A stretch of 64,000 nucleotides of DNA from Planobacterium oryzisoli (lineage in GTDB: Bacteria > Bacteroidota > Bacteroidia > Flavobacteriales > Weeksellaceae), in assembly GCF_015354315.1 (NCBI RefSeq), contig NZ_JADKYY010000002.1, forward strand, positions 62,001 through 126,000, in the 5' to 3' direction. Position 1 is the stretch's first letter. The number at the start of each line of letters is the position of its first letter. The position numbers and the translations under genes are program-made. Shown here in pieces: positions 9,336 to 17,286 of this stretch. Below the pieces are notes generated by a model that saw nothing but the letters and a program-made list of their open reading frames with translations, did not search any database and was not told the origin of the DNA.

Positions 9336-9366
9336 TTGCCTGCGCGCTAATATAAGTGTATCTTCG
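9336..9366 (+). promoter_or_regulatory. Promoter of the cobalamin-riboswitch transcript
   Basis: TTG at 9336-9338, 20 nt spacer, and TATCTTCG at 9359-9366, one mismatch from TAnnTTTG. The expected start point (about 9371) coincides with the first bases of the riboswitch P1 stem, which supports both calls. Confidence 0.55.
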
Positions 9367-9370
9367 CAAC

Positions 9371-9511
9371 GCTTTCAGAAAAGGGAATGGTGTGCAATTC
9401 ACCAACTGTCCCCGCAACTGTAAATCACTTTAAAGATTCCAGTAAATACGCCATTTTCCCGTTGGGAAGAGAAGGTGCTGGAATGTGAAAGTCAGGAGAC
9501 CTTGCTGAAAG
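9371..9511 (+). ncRNA. Cobalamin (B12) riboswitch
   Basis: Adenosylcobalamin/cobalamin-sensing leader RNA of the TonB receptor gene that follows. The core is unmistakable: GGGAATGGTG, CAATTCACC, then ACTGTCCCCGCAACTGTAA (9383-9423), and later GAAAGTCAGGAGACCTTG (9487-9504). The closing P1 helix is visible as CTTTCAG at 9372-9378 pairing with CTGAAAG at 9505-9511. In bacteria, cobalamin binding to this aptamer normally switches off the downstream transport gene. The start codon is 110 nt beyond P1, so control is more likely by transcription attenuation than by direct masking of a ribosome site. Confidence 0.93.
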
Positions 9512-9566
9512 TATTCTTTTATTAATGCTTTCGGAGGAAAAGCCTGACTTACAGAACAACCGTTCT
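9491..9566 (+). promoter_or_regulatory. Putative riboswitch expression platform with competing helices
   Basis: The 3' strand of P1 (CTGAAAG, 9505-9511) can instead pair with CTTTCGG at 9528-9534. GTCAGG of the aptamer core (9491-9496) can pair with CCTGAC at 9543-9548, enclosing the first hairpin. A short AGAAC/GTTCT stem (9553-9557 with 9562-9566) followed by TATTTTA lies just after. This arrangement fits a switch between aptamer and non-aptamer folds, but no strong terminator is seen, so the mechanism is inferred. Confidence 0.45.
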
Positions 9567-9620
9567 TATTTTAGACTTTATTTTTCCGATAAGTGCCCTT
9601 TAACTTAAACTGTTTTTATT

Positions 9621-11528
9621 ATGAAAAGAAAACTGATTTTTGTTGGAGCGCTGCTTGTCGTAAGTTCGTCAACAATCGCCCAACAGCAAGAACCTACAGA
9701 AATTCCTACAGTGGAAATTTCAGGAAAATTCTCAACACTTTTTTACCGTGGTGGACCCAATGTCACCTTAATTACTAAGGAAAAACTTTCTAACTATCAA
9801 GGTCAACAATTAACGCAGGTGCTTCATAGTATAGCGGGCTTTCACATTACAGGCGCCGACTCGAATAATCCTGAGCCTAAGATAGCAAGAGTTCGTGGTG
9901 GGAAATTAGCCAACGTTCTCATCCTCATTGACGGAGTGCCGATGCGTGATGTCACCGGTAATGATTACAATGCAATGGATCTGCGTCTTGTGTCTCTTGA
10001 TATTATCGAAAGTATAGAGATTGTAAATGGAGCCAATTCTGTATTGTATGGATCTAATGCGGCTTCTACTGTAATAAATATCACTACTAAAAGCGGATCA
10101 CAATCTAAGCTCGCTGGAGAATTAGGCTTGCATGCAGGTTCCTTTGGTACTTTTGGCCAAAAGGCTGCAGTGCAGGGTAAGAGTGGCGCGTGGAATTATT
10201 CCCTACGTGGCAGCAATGAGCTTTCGGAAGGTATTTCGTCTGCGGAAGGTGAAGGCTTTGAAAAAGACGGATTTTGGAGGCAAAACTTTGTGGTCCACGG
10301 TGGGTATTCCAAAGGAAATGTACAGTTAAGTGTTAATTCCGGTGTTACAACCCATGCATTTGATTTCGACCAAGGCGCCTTCGCCGACGGTAAGGATCGA
10401 GGGGAAGATCTGCAGTATTACGCCGGAGTACAAGGAACCCTTCGGTACGGTAAAGGAACGTTAAGGTTAAATGGAAGGTTTAGTGAAAATCAGCGTAAAA
10501 TTAAGCAGTATACTTCCTCGGAATATCAACTCCAAAACGAATACCAAGGGAGAGTAGGATATTTCGAATTGGTGAATCGATGGAATATCTCGGATTTTGT
10601 AACACTATTGAGTGGAGCGGAACTCGAGAAACAAAGTATGGGATCCCGCAGTGTGCCCTGGGGCGAAAATATCTTAAAAGAGGAGCTTGCACTTAAGGAT
10701 ACCCAGTTGTCCCACATGGATTTATTTACGCAGGTAAATCTTCACAAGGGTTCAATGCATCTTGATGTAGGAGGGCGGGCCCTAAAGCATTCCCGATTCG
10801 GTACACATGGTGTATACTCTATTAATCCGTACATACTCAAGGAAGGTAAGTATTACTACGCTAAGATAGGCTATTCGATAGCATCGGCTTTTATAGCCCC
10901 AACGCTGTACCAAACCTATGGAACTTTACCTTACACTAGACCCAATCCAGACTTACAGCCCGAGACCAATATTTCACAACAGATAAATCTGGCTTACGGA
11001 GCCACAGACGGAACTTTCTTGTTCCAAGGAAGTCTTTTTAGAAGGGAGGAAAAGAATGTGTTCACTTATAGAACATTAGAAGACTATACAGGTAGATTTG
11101 AAAATGTCGAGCAAAACAAAGTAGAAGGTGTTGAAATTGGAATGGAAGGCAAATTCGCCACTTGGCTCGCTGCACAATCCAATTATACCTTTATACAAAA
11201 ACAGAAGGAGCAAACGATGCTTCGCCAGCCTAAACATAGAGTGAATAATTCCGTGATGGTATATCCGTTCCATGGAAGTGTACTACGCCTCTCCCATCAG
11301 TATGTATCCAAAAGAAGAGACAGTTATTGGGACTCCTCCCTATTTAAAGTAGTGGATACCAATGTGAAAGGCTATAATTTAATCCATCTACATGCAGGGA
11401 TAGAGTACAAGAAGGCCTTTCAAGTATATATTGATGTATTCAATCTTTTAAATCAAAATTATACGGATGTAGTAGGGTATTCGCACCGACCACGATCCAT
11501 TACGGTCGGTACTACCTATAACTTCTAA
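9621..11528 (+). CDS. BtuB-like TonB-dependent outer-membrane receptor
   Basis: Outer-membrane 22-strand beta-barrel transporter energised by TonB. It has 635 residues, a signal peptide (1-21, ending STIAQQ), and a plug domain (about 45-155) with the typical ARVRGGKLANVLILIDGVP and SIEIVNGANSVLYGSNAAS segments. The barrel ends in the aromatic C-terminus TTYNF. The cobalamin riboswitch in its leader makes a corrinoid (vitamin B12 or precursor) the probable substrate, which is inference from regulation. It stands alone; no btuFCD or cobalamin synthesis genes are adjacent. The convergent cca gene ends 4 nt beyond its stop. Confidence 0.92.
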   Translation: MKRKLIFVGALLVVSSSTIAQQQEPTEIPTVEISGKFSTLFYRGGPNVTLITKEKLSNYQGQQLTQVLHSIAGFHITGADSNNPEPKIARVRGGKLANVLILIDGVPMRDVTGNDYNAMDLRLVSLDIIESIEIVNGANSVLYGSNAASTVINITTKSGSQSKLAGELGLHAGSFGTFGQKAAVQGKSGAWNYSLRGSNELSEGISSAEGEGFEKDGFWRQNFVVHGGYSKGNVQLSVNSGVTTHAFDFDQGAFADGKDRGEDLQYYAGVQGTLRYGKGTLRLNGRFSENQRKIKQYTSSEYQLQNEYQGRVGYFELVNRWNISDFVTLLSGAELEKQSMGSRSVPWGENILKEELALKDTQLSHMDLFTQVNLHKGSMHLDVGGRALKHSRFGTHGVYSINPYILKEGKYYYAKIGYSIASAFIAPTLYQTYGTLPYTRPNPDLQPETNISQQINLAYGATDGTFLFQGSLFRREEKNVFTYRTLEDYTGRFENVEQNKVEGVEIGMEGKFATWLAAQSNYTFIQKQKEQTMLRQPKHRVNNSVMVYPFHGSVLRLSHQYVSKRRDSYWDSSLFKVVDTNVKGYNLIHLHAGIEYKKAFQVYIDVFNLLNQNYTDVVGYSHRPRSITVGTTYNF

Positions 11529-11532
11529 TCAG

Positions 11533-12960
11533 CTAATGCTGTGGGGAGAGTCCTAAATCCTGTGCGAGTTTCATTAACAGACCAAGCGCTTCCTCACGGC
11601 TGTTGCCAATAGTACCTTCCAATATAGACTCTTTAATCTTCTCCTTTAGGATACCTACTTCGCGACCGGGAGAAAGATTGAAGAGTCTCATTATTTCCTC
11701 CCCACTGACAGGGGGCTGAAAGTTTCGCAGATGGTCTTTTTGTTCCACCAGGCGGATTTTTTCGGCTACATAGTCAAAGTTCTTCTTAAAATGCTTTTGC
11801 TTCTTTGCGTTTTTAGTGGTAATATCTGCTTTACAAAGGGTGAAAAGATCTTCCAGGTCCTCACCGGCATCGAAAAGCATTCTTCGTAGGGCACTGTCTG
11901 AGGTGTCGTCCGTAACTAGTGCGATGGGACGCGAGGAAAGTCGTACCATCTTTTGCACATATTTAAGATCATTGCCAAGAGGGAGTTTAAGACGCTGGAA
12001 GATAGTTTTTACCATCTTTGATCCTAAGTATTCGTGTCCATGAAATGTCCATCCCGTTCCTTCTACAAATTTTTTTGTAGGTGCCTTACCTACATCATGC
12101 AGTAATGCAGACCACCGCAACCATAAGTTAGAGGTCTGAACTGAAATGTTATCCAAAACTTCCAGAGTATGGTAAAAATTATCTTTGTGCGTTAGTCCTT
12201 CCACTTCTTCCACTCCCTTTAAAGCAGTAAGCTCTGGAAGTATTAAATCCAGTAGCTTACATGTATCCAGTAGTTTCAGACCTCGGGAAGGTTTGTCACT
12301 TTGCATAATTTTATTAAACTCGGTCATTATCCTCTCCTTAGAAACAATGGTGAGACGATTGGATTCTTGTTTTATAGATTCCACTGCTTTAGGATCCAGT
12401 GTAAAGTCTAACGTGCAAGCGAAGCGAACAGCACGCATCATTCGCAAAGGATCGTCTGTAAATGTTTGTAGAGGGTTAGAGGGCGTACGGATTAATTTAT
12501 TTTGCAGGTCGTCCATTCCCGCAAAGGGATCGATTAAATCCCCAAATGTTTCTGTATTGAGAGAAATAGCCATAGCGTTTATGGTGAAGTCTCGCCGAAG
12601 TTGATCGTCCTCAAGAGTGCCCACCTGTACTTGAGGGTTGCGGCTAGTTTTTGTATAGCTTTCCTTCCTAGCTCCGACAAATTCAAGATCCAGATTTTGG
12701 TACCGAAACATGGCGGTCCCATAAGTTTTGAAGACAGAAACTTTGTGGGCGCTTCCAAGCAGCTCCAAAGCAGCTGATTCTGCAAGAGAAATTCCCGAAC
12801 TCTCGGTCACAAAGTCAATATCAGTAGGGGTTACTCTCTCTAGCAGCAGATCCCTAACATATCCTCCTACGACATATAAGGAAACACCCTTGTCCTGAGC
12901 CACTTTAGAAAGTGTTTTGAAAAGTTTAAAATTCTTGTTTTGAACAAGATTAATATGCAT
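11533..12960 (-). CDS. cca: CCA tRNA nucleotidyltransferase with HD domain
   Basis: Adds or repairs the 3'-CCA tail of tRNAs. It has 475 residues. An N-terminal class II nucleotidyltransferase head carries VVGGYVRDLLL and the metal-binding pair in TDIDFV (about 30-55). A RDFTINAMAIS element (about 125-135) and the neck domain follow. A C-terminal HD phosphohydrolase-like domain has LLHDVGKAPTKKF near residue 290. Start placed at ATG 12960 (MHINLVQ). The longer frame to 12993 would run against the stop of the upstream gene. The tRNA-Phe in this window does not encode CCA, so this activity is needed. It is last in a leftward gene group. Confidence 0.94.
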   Translation of the reverse strand: MHINLVQNKNFKLFKTLSKVAQDKGVSLYVVGGYVRDLLLERVTPTDIDFVTESSGISLAESAALELLGSAHKVSVFKTYGTAMFRYQNLDLEFVGARKESYTKTSRNPQVQVGTLEDDQLRRDFTINAMAISLNTETFGDLIDPFAGMDDLQNKLIRTPSNPLQTFTDDPLRMMRAVRFACTLDFTLDPKAVESIKQESNRLTIVSKERIMTEFNKIMQSDKPSRGLKLLDTCKLLDLILPELTALKGVEEVEGLTHKDNFYHTLEVLDNISVQTSNLWLRWSALLHDVGKAPTKKFVEGTGWTFHGHEYLGSKMVKTIFQRLKLPLGNDLKYVQKMVRLSSRPIALVTDDTSDSALRRMLFDAGEDLEDLFTLCKADITTKNAKKQKHFKKNFDYVAEKIRLVEQKDHLRNFQPPVSGEEIMRLFNLSPGREVGILKEKIKESILEGTIGNSREEALGLLMKLAQDLGLSPQH

Positions 12961-12994
12961 AAGATATATTTTATGATGCAGTAGGTTGTACAAA

Positions 12995-13567
12995 TTACTC
13001 GCGCAGAACTTTTATGCGGTTGTCATTCCAAATTTTTAGTACAGACGATCCGGTATAAACCGCCTGCTCCTCCATTCGGTAGGGGAAACTGTAGTCTACT
13101 TTAGAAATGATTTCAGTGTTAATATCGCTGAACCTAAGAGGACTTTTATCTCCACTTAGATTTGCAGAGGTAGATACCAAGGGTCGGTTTAATCTGCGGA
13201 TGAGTTTTTCAATAACAGGTTCTTTGATGACGCGGATACCCACACTGCCATCGGTGGCTAAGAGCTGCCTTGGTAAATGTCTGGGGTGTTCGTATACTAT
13301 AGTAACAGGTTTTTCTGAAAGATCCATAATGTCCCATGCTGCTGGTGGTACCTCAACAAGTTCCTGTAGTCTGCGGTCGTTTTCTACCAAAATGATCATC
13401 GATTTATTTGCATCGCGCTTCTTGATCTCAAAAATACGTTCGATTGCTCTAGAATTGGTGGCATCACAACCAATGCCCCAAATCGTATCGGTGGGGTAGA
13501 GAATTACGCCTCCTTGAAGCAGTATTTCCACTGTATGGTCGATGAGTTGTTCTATTGGGGTGTCCAT
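12995..13567 (-). CDS. tsaC: L-threonylcarbamoyladenylate synthase
   Basis: Makes threonylcarbamoyl-AMP from threonine, bicarbonate and ATP for the t6A37 modification of ANN-decoding tRNAs. The 190-residue protein is a single YrdC domain with GGVILYPTDTIWGIGCDA (about 15-32), the KKRDANKSMIILV nucleotide-contact stretch and STSANLSGD near residue 134. It lacks the C-terminal Sua5 domain, so it is the short TsaC form. It overlaps the upstream GNAT gene by 16 nt and precedes cca, so tRNA maturation genes sit together here. Confidence 0.94.
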   Translation of the reverse strand: MDTPIEQLIDHTVEILLQGGVILYPTDTIWGIGCDATNSRAIERIFEIKKRDANKSMIILVENDRRLQELVEVPPAAWDIMDLSEKPVTIVYEHPRHLPRQLLATDGSVGIRVIKEPVIEKLIRRLNRPLVSTSANLSGDKSPLRFSDINTEIISKVDYSFPYRMEEQAVYTGSSVLKIWNDNRIKVLRE

Positions 13568-13998
13568 TCGTAAAAATTAGCATGGTTATATAGTTCAAAT
13601 CCCATTGCAGGATAGAGTCTGTTAGCTATTTCATTAGAGCGATCTGTTTCTAGTAGTATCCCACAGGCGCCTTCGTCCCTACAATATTGTTGTGCCTTCT
13701 CCAGGAGCAGCTTGGAATATCCTCGGCCTCTATAGTCTTTAGCAACATAGAGGTCGTTGAGGAGGAGGTATTTTGAGAGTCGTGTAGAAGAGAAAAGAGG
13801 GTACAATTGCGTGAAACCCCATAGTGTCTCCGTTTCGTACCCCACAAATATCTTTGAGTCCTTATGTTCTATACGTTGCTTTAAAAAAGCAATTGTTTTC
13901 TCAGAATCTTCTTTTTTTCCATAAAACGTACGGTAGTCTCCAAATAACCGCGTCAGCTGGGGCAAATCATCCAGTTCTGTAGTACGCACTTTTCCCAT
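13552..13998 (-). CDS. GNAT family N-acetyltransferase
   Basis: Acetyl-CoA-dependent acyltransferase of unknown substrate. It is 148 residues long, with the GNAT motif A region LNDLYVAKDYRGRGYSKLLLEKA (about 83-105; the RGRGYSK loop contacts acetyl-CoA) and the C-terminal MGFELYNHANFYEW strand. It overlaps tsaC by 16 nt, so it is probably cotranslated. That linkage hints at, but does not show, a role in RNA or ribosome modification. Small-molecule detoxification is an equally plausible role. Confidence 0.87.
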   Translation of the reverse strand: MGKVRTTELDDLPQLTRLFGDYRTFYGKKEDSEKTIAFLKQRIEHKDSKIFVGYETETLWGFTQLYPLFSSTRLSKYLLLNDLYVAKDYRGRGYSKLLLEKAQQYCRDEGACGILLETDRSNEIANRLYPAMGFELYNHANFYEWTPQ

Positions 13999-14005
13999 AG
14001 AATAG

Positions 14006-15151
14006 CTATTTTCCTAAGGCCTGCTCTAAATCGTTTTTCAGATCTTGGAGATCTTCAATTCCCACGCTGAGACGAACCAAATCGTCCGAAATACCTAGTT
14101 CTTGTCTTTTTTCCACTGGAATAGAAGCATGCGTCATTAACGCAGGATGATTGGCCAAAGATTCCACTCCTCCCAGACTTTCTGCAAGAGTAAAAACTTT
14201 TAGCTTTTCAAGAAATGCAATGGAGTCCGCTTTTTCTCCACTGGAAAAAGTGAAGGAAATCATTCCGCCCATTGCTTCCATTTGTCTAGTAGCAAGATCG
14301 TGTTGCGGATGGGATGTAAGCCCCGGATAATACACTTTTCCGACTTTCGGGTGCTGCTCCAGAAATTGTGCGAGAACAAGTGCGTTTTCGCTATGCCGCT
14401 GCATTCTAAGGGATAAGGTTTTAATACCTCTTAGCACTAAGTAGGAATCGTGAGGACCTAAAATGGCTCCACTTGCAAATTGAATGAAATGCAGTGCTTC
14501 CCCTAGTTCCTCAGTTCGGGCCACGAGCGCACCGGCAATCACATCTGAATGTCCACCCAAATATTTGGTTGCAGAATGCATTACTATGTCAGCTCCTAAT
14601 TCTAAAGGACGTTGGATGAAAGGAGTGGCAAAGGTGTTGTCTACTGCTAGAAGAATCCCCTTGGGGCGACAAACTGCGGCCACAGCTTCTATATCCACCA
14701 GTTTCATTAATGGGTTGGTCGGAGTTTCAATCCATACAAGCTTGGTGTTTTCGCTTACTTCCTGGACCAAGGCATCTACGTTTTCGAACGATACGAATTT
14801 GAAGTTAATCTGGTATTTGGAGAAAAGTCTAGTAAAGAGACGGTATGTTCCCCCGTACAAGTCGTCCACAGCTATCACTTCGTCACCAGGAGAAAGTAAT
14901 TTTAGTACGGCATCTACTGCGGCCAGGCCTGAACCAAAAGCAAGTCCTCTTGCTCCATTCTCAATACTAGCTAATGAATCTTCCAGGGCCTGTCGGGTAG
15001 GATTGGCTCCACGCGAATATTCGTACCCATTTTGTAGTTTTCCCGGTGTTTTCTGTGCGAAAGTGGAGGTTAGAAAAACCGGCACATTCACTGAGCCCGT
15101 ATGGGGCTCGTGCTGTTGACCTCCGTGAATAACTTTAGTATTGAATTTCAT
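14006..15151 (-). CDS. Trans-sulfuration PLP enzyme (cystathionine gamma-synthase/lyase family)
   Basis: PLP-dependent Cys/Met metabolism enzyme that forms or cleaves cystathionine. It has 381 residues from ATG 15151 (MKFNTKVIHGGQ). A longer frame to 15211 adds 20 residues not expected in the family. EYSRGANPTRQALE, AFGSGLAAVDAV, the DNTFATPF pocket and the PLP lysine K196 in HSATKYLGGHSDVI are all present. Synthase, gamma-lyase and beta-lyase members cannot be separated confidently by reading alone. It sits 5 nt after gldC on the same strand. A cysteine synthase-type enzyme is encoded elsewhere in the window at 55741. Confidence 0.92.
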   Translation of the reverse strand: MKFNTKVIHGGQQHEPHTGSVNVPVFLTSTFAQKTPGKLQNGYEYSRGANPTRQALEDSLASIENGARGLAFGSGLAAVDAVLKLLSPGDEVIAVDDLYGGTYRLFTRLFSKYQINFKFVSFENVDALVQEVSENTKLVWIETPTNPLMKLVDIEAVAAVCRPKGILLAVDNTFATPFIQRPLELGADIVMHSATKYLGGHSDVIAGALVARTEELGEALHFIQFASGAILGPHDSYLVLRGIKTLSLRMQRHSENALVLAQFLEQHPKVGKVYYPGLTSHPQHDLATRQMEAMGGMISFTFSSGEKADSIAFLEKLKVFTLAESLGGVESLANHPALMTHASIPVEKRQELGISDDLVRLSVGIEDLQDLKNDLEQALGK

Positions 15152-15156
15152 TTGTA

Positions 15157-15483
15157 TTACATTTTTATTGCGGATTTCTGCGCGAACTCTTCGGCCATTA
15201 GTTCCATCCATTCTGCTATGTCCTCTTCACCGGAGGCTCGGCTATAAGTATGGGCAAGTGAAATGAGATTTTGATGAATGAACATTTTCATCTGATCTAC
15301 AGGCATATCCTTGGTCCATAGGTCAATTCTAAGTGCCTCAAAATTGCTGTCGTCCCAAACGGAAATCATAGTTGCTTTGGTAGGCTGATTTTCCACTCCT
15401 CCGTCTTGGGCATTCCAAGTAATTGCCTCAGGAACATGGTTTTCGTCTAATTCTACATCGATTGTTATGCGCGTCTTTTTCAT
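15157..15483 (-). CDS. gldC: Gliding motility protein GldC
   Basis: Small cytoplasmic protein required for, or enhancing, flavobacterial gliding. It has 108 residues and carries the near-invariant centre TWNAQDGGVENQPTKA, MISVWDDSNFEALRIDLWTK and DMPVDQMKMF, which I recognise from GldC of Flavobacterium johnsoniae. It is the first gene of the leftward group and is divergent from nadE, the usual genomic neighbour. The companion lipoprotein gene gldB is not beside it here. The presence of gldC does not by itself prove motility. Confidence 0.9.
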   Translation of the reverse strand: MKKTRITIDVELDENHVPEAITWNAQDGGVENQPTKATMISVWDDSNFEALRIDLWTKDMPVDQMKMFIHQNLISLAHTYSRASGEEDIAEWMELMAEEFAQKSAIKM

Positions 15484-15657
15484 TAGTGAATTTCAATATT
15501 GGTTTTCAGCACCTGATTTTTACCACTGTAGTGCAGTAAAAATAGTTTCTGCAGTTCAATCCCTATAAATTTTGTTATTTTTACGGGTGTTTTGGTAGCA
15601 AAAATACGTAAAATTAACTATTTCGAGTTTTCTCACTCATATTAAAACTTAGCGATC

Positions 15658-16440
15658 ATGGAAAGTCAGAAAATTATAAAACATATTGTAGACTGGTTAA
15701 AAAAGTATGCGCAGCAAGCCAAAGTGGAAGGCTATGTCGTAGGAATTTCTGGTGGAGTCGATTCTGCTGTAGTATCCACTCTGTGCGCTATGACAGGATT
15801 AAAAATACTTCTGTTGGAACTTCCGATCCGTCAGAAAAAAGACCAAGTCAGTAGAGCCAAAGAGCATATCGACGACTTACAGTCCCGTTTTCCCAATGTG
15901 CAGGCACGGGAGGTGGATTTAACCCCTTCCTTTGAGATTTTAGAACATACCTTTGGAAAAGAGGGCTCAGGTCCCTTGGAACTTGCCTTTGCAAATTCCA
16001 GATCGCGCCTAAGAATGTTAACGCTATACCATTACGCGCAGGTTAATAAATTACTTGTATGTGGAACTGGTAACAAAGTGGAAGATTTTGGAATCGGTTT
16101 TTTTACAAAGTACGGCGATGGAGGGGTAGATGTTTCACCTATAGCGGATCTGTATAAGACTGAGGTATATTTGCTCGCAAAAGAGCTTAATCTGGTTGAG
16201 TCAGTTCAAAACGCGATACCTACCGATGGGCTATGGGATCAGGAGCGAACGGACGAACAGCAGATAGGAGCAAGCTATGAGGAATTGGAGGCCATTCAGA
16301 AAGAATGGGGGAAAAAAGAACGTTCTGAGTACAGCGGGCGGATGCTGGAGGTGTTTGATATTTTTAAGCGGATGAATTCTCTGGCTCAACATAAGATTAA
16401 TCCTATTCCTGTGTGTGATATTCCTGAAAACTGGAGGTAA
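15658..16440 (+). CDS. nadE: NH3-dependent NAD+ synthetase
   Basis: Amidates nicotinate adenine dinucleotide to NAD+, the last step of NAD synthesis. The 260-residue protein has the PP-loop ATPase signature VVGISGGVDSAVVS (about 26-40), the GTGNKVEDFGIGFFTKYGDGGVD substrate loop (about 139-161) and a C-terminal IPTDGLWDQERTDEQQIG segment. There is no N-terminal nitrilase domain, so it uses ammonia or an unlinked glutaminase. It is transcribed away from gldC. The barnase-like gene starts 10 nt after its stop, so the three genes nadE-barnase-barstar look like one operon. Confidence 0.95.
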   Translation: MESQKIIKHIVDWLKKYAQQAKVEGYVVGISGGVDSAVVSTLCAMTGLKILLLELPIRQKKDQVSRAKEHIDDLQSRFPNVQAREVDLTPSFEILEHTFGKEGSGPLELAFANSRSRLRMLTLYHYAQVNKLLVCGTGNKVEDFGIGFFTKYGDGGVDVSPIADLYKTEVYLLAKELNLVESVQNAIPTDGLWDQERTDEQQIGASYEELEAIQKEWGKKERSEYSGRMLEVFDIFKRMNSLAQHKINPIPVCDIPENWR

Positions 16441-16450
16441 AAATATTTAC

Positions 16451-16927
16451 ATGAACCGAAAAAGAAGAAGTGCCCTGTGGTTTTTTATTGGAGCCATGCT
16501 AACTTTTCTAATTCTGACACTAATTCAGACTGGTGGGAGAGTCAACACAGAAGAGACGTCTTCTCAAACATATTCCGCCAGAGCTGTGGAAATAGATGAA
16601 TTAACAGACCAGCATCGAGTGGCCAGTTATATTGTTACGCACGGCGTATTACCACCCTATTATTTAACTAAGGAACAAGCTAGAAGCCAGGGGTGGGATC
16701 CTTCCAAAGAAAATCTATGCGAGGTGCTACCGGGTCGTGCAATTGGCGGCGACCGGTTCTTTAACCGGGAACGCCTCTTACCCACAGGAATCAATTATTA
16801 TGAAGCAGACATTGATTACCATTGTGGCAGGCGAAATGCCTCCAGACTGGTGTATTCAAAGCGTGGAGATGTCTATATCACTAAGGACCACTATAAGTCC
16901 TTTGAGAAACTAAAGCCTATAAAATGA
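16451..16927 (+). CDS. Membrane-anchored barnase-like ribonuclease
   Basis: Predicted guanyl-specific microbial ribonuclease of the barnase (N1/T1) family. It has 158 residues from ATG 16451. A basic N-terminus plus one hydrophobic segment (8-26) is followed by a linker and a full barnase domain (about 62-158). Compared with barnase, the general base E118 (YYEADIDY), R132 (SRLVYS) and catalytic H147 (KDHYKSF) are all conserved, and the LPGRAIGGDRFFNRE stretch is clear. Two cysteines, C90 and C125, are absent from barnase and could form an exported disulfide. The gene overlaps the barstar gene as ATGA. A longer frame to 16415 would overlap nadE. Confidence 0.93.
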   Translation: MNRKRRSALWFFIGAMLTFLILTLIQTGGRVNTEETSSQTYSARAVEIDELTDQHRVASYIVTHGVLPPYYLTKEQARSQGWDPSKENLCEVLPGRAIGGDRFFNRERLLPTGINYYEADIDYHCGRRNASRLVYSKRGDVYITKDHYKSFEKLKPIK

Positions 16928-17205
16928 AAGAAGTATTTATCGATTTTTCTTCCCTTGGAGATATGGAAGAGTTTTATGAAGAGCTGGCAAAGCGTCTTGA
17001 CCTTCCGGAGTTTTTTGGAAATAATCTGGATGCACTTAGTGATTTTATATCTGGGTTTGCCTCCTTGCCTCTGCATGTGGAGTTTGTGAATCTCTCAGTG
17101 GAGCAACTGGAAGTTTTTGAAGATTTGATAAACACTTTGGAGGAGTTAGAAGATTCATTGGAGGAATTTACTTTTAGCTATTATCTGGAACAGTACGAAG
17201 AATAA
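16924..17205 (+). CDS. Barstar-like ribonuclease inhibitor
   Basis: Small acidic cytoplasmic inhibitor expected to bind and block the barnase-like RNase encoded immediately upstream. It has 93 residues of the barstar fold. LDLPEFFGNNLDALSDFISG (about 25-44) matches the barstar binding helix, with D36 and D40 at the positions of the barnase-contacting D35 and D39. The C-terminal half is unusually rich in glutamate and leucine. Its start codon overlaps the RNase stop codon, ensuring coupled translation. The cognate pairing is inferred from adjacency and family knowledge. Confidence 0.93.
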   Translation: MKEVFIDFSSLGDMEEFYEELAKRLDLPEFFGNNLDALSDFISGFASLPLHVEFVNLSVEQLEVFEDLINTLEELEDSLEEFTFSYYLEQYEE

Positions 17206-17220
17206 ATCGCACCTATAACA

Positions 17221-17260
17221 AAAAATCAGAGCCGCCCTGCACAAGTGCAGAAGCGGCTCT
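17221..17260 (-). terminator. Intrinsic terminator of the lipoprotein/TonB receptor operon
   Basis: AGAGCCGC (17228-17235) pairs with GCGGCTCT (17253-17260), with an inner CTGCAC/GTGCAG helix. Read on the minus strand the stem is followed by GATTTTTTG, a T-tract. No T-tract follows on the plus strand, so it serves the leftward operon mainly. Confidence 0.85.
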
Positions 17261-17286
17261 ACCATATGAATTATAATAGTATGGTG

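Noticed and set aside
9553-9575. Riboswitch-controlled intrinsic terminator
   Set aside because: The AGAAC/GTTCT stem is only 5 bp and is followed by a broken T-tract, too weak to call a terminator.
15520-15560. Palindrome TTTTTAC...AGTAAAAA between gldC and nadE
   Set aside because: The two arms match imperfectly and no promoter spacing supports an operator.
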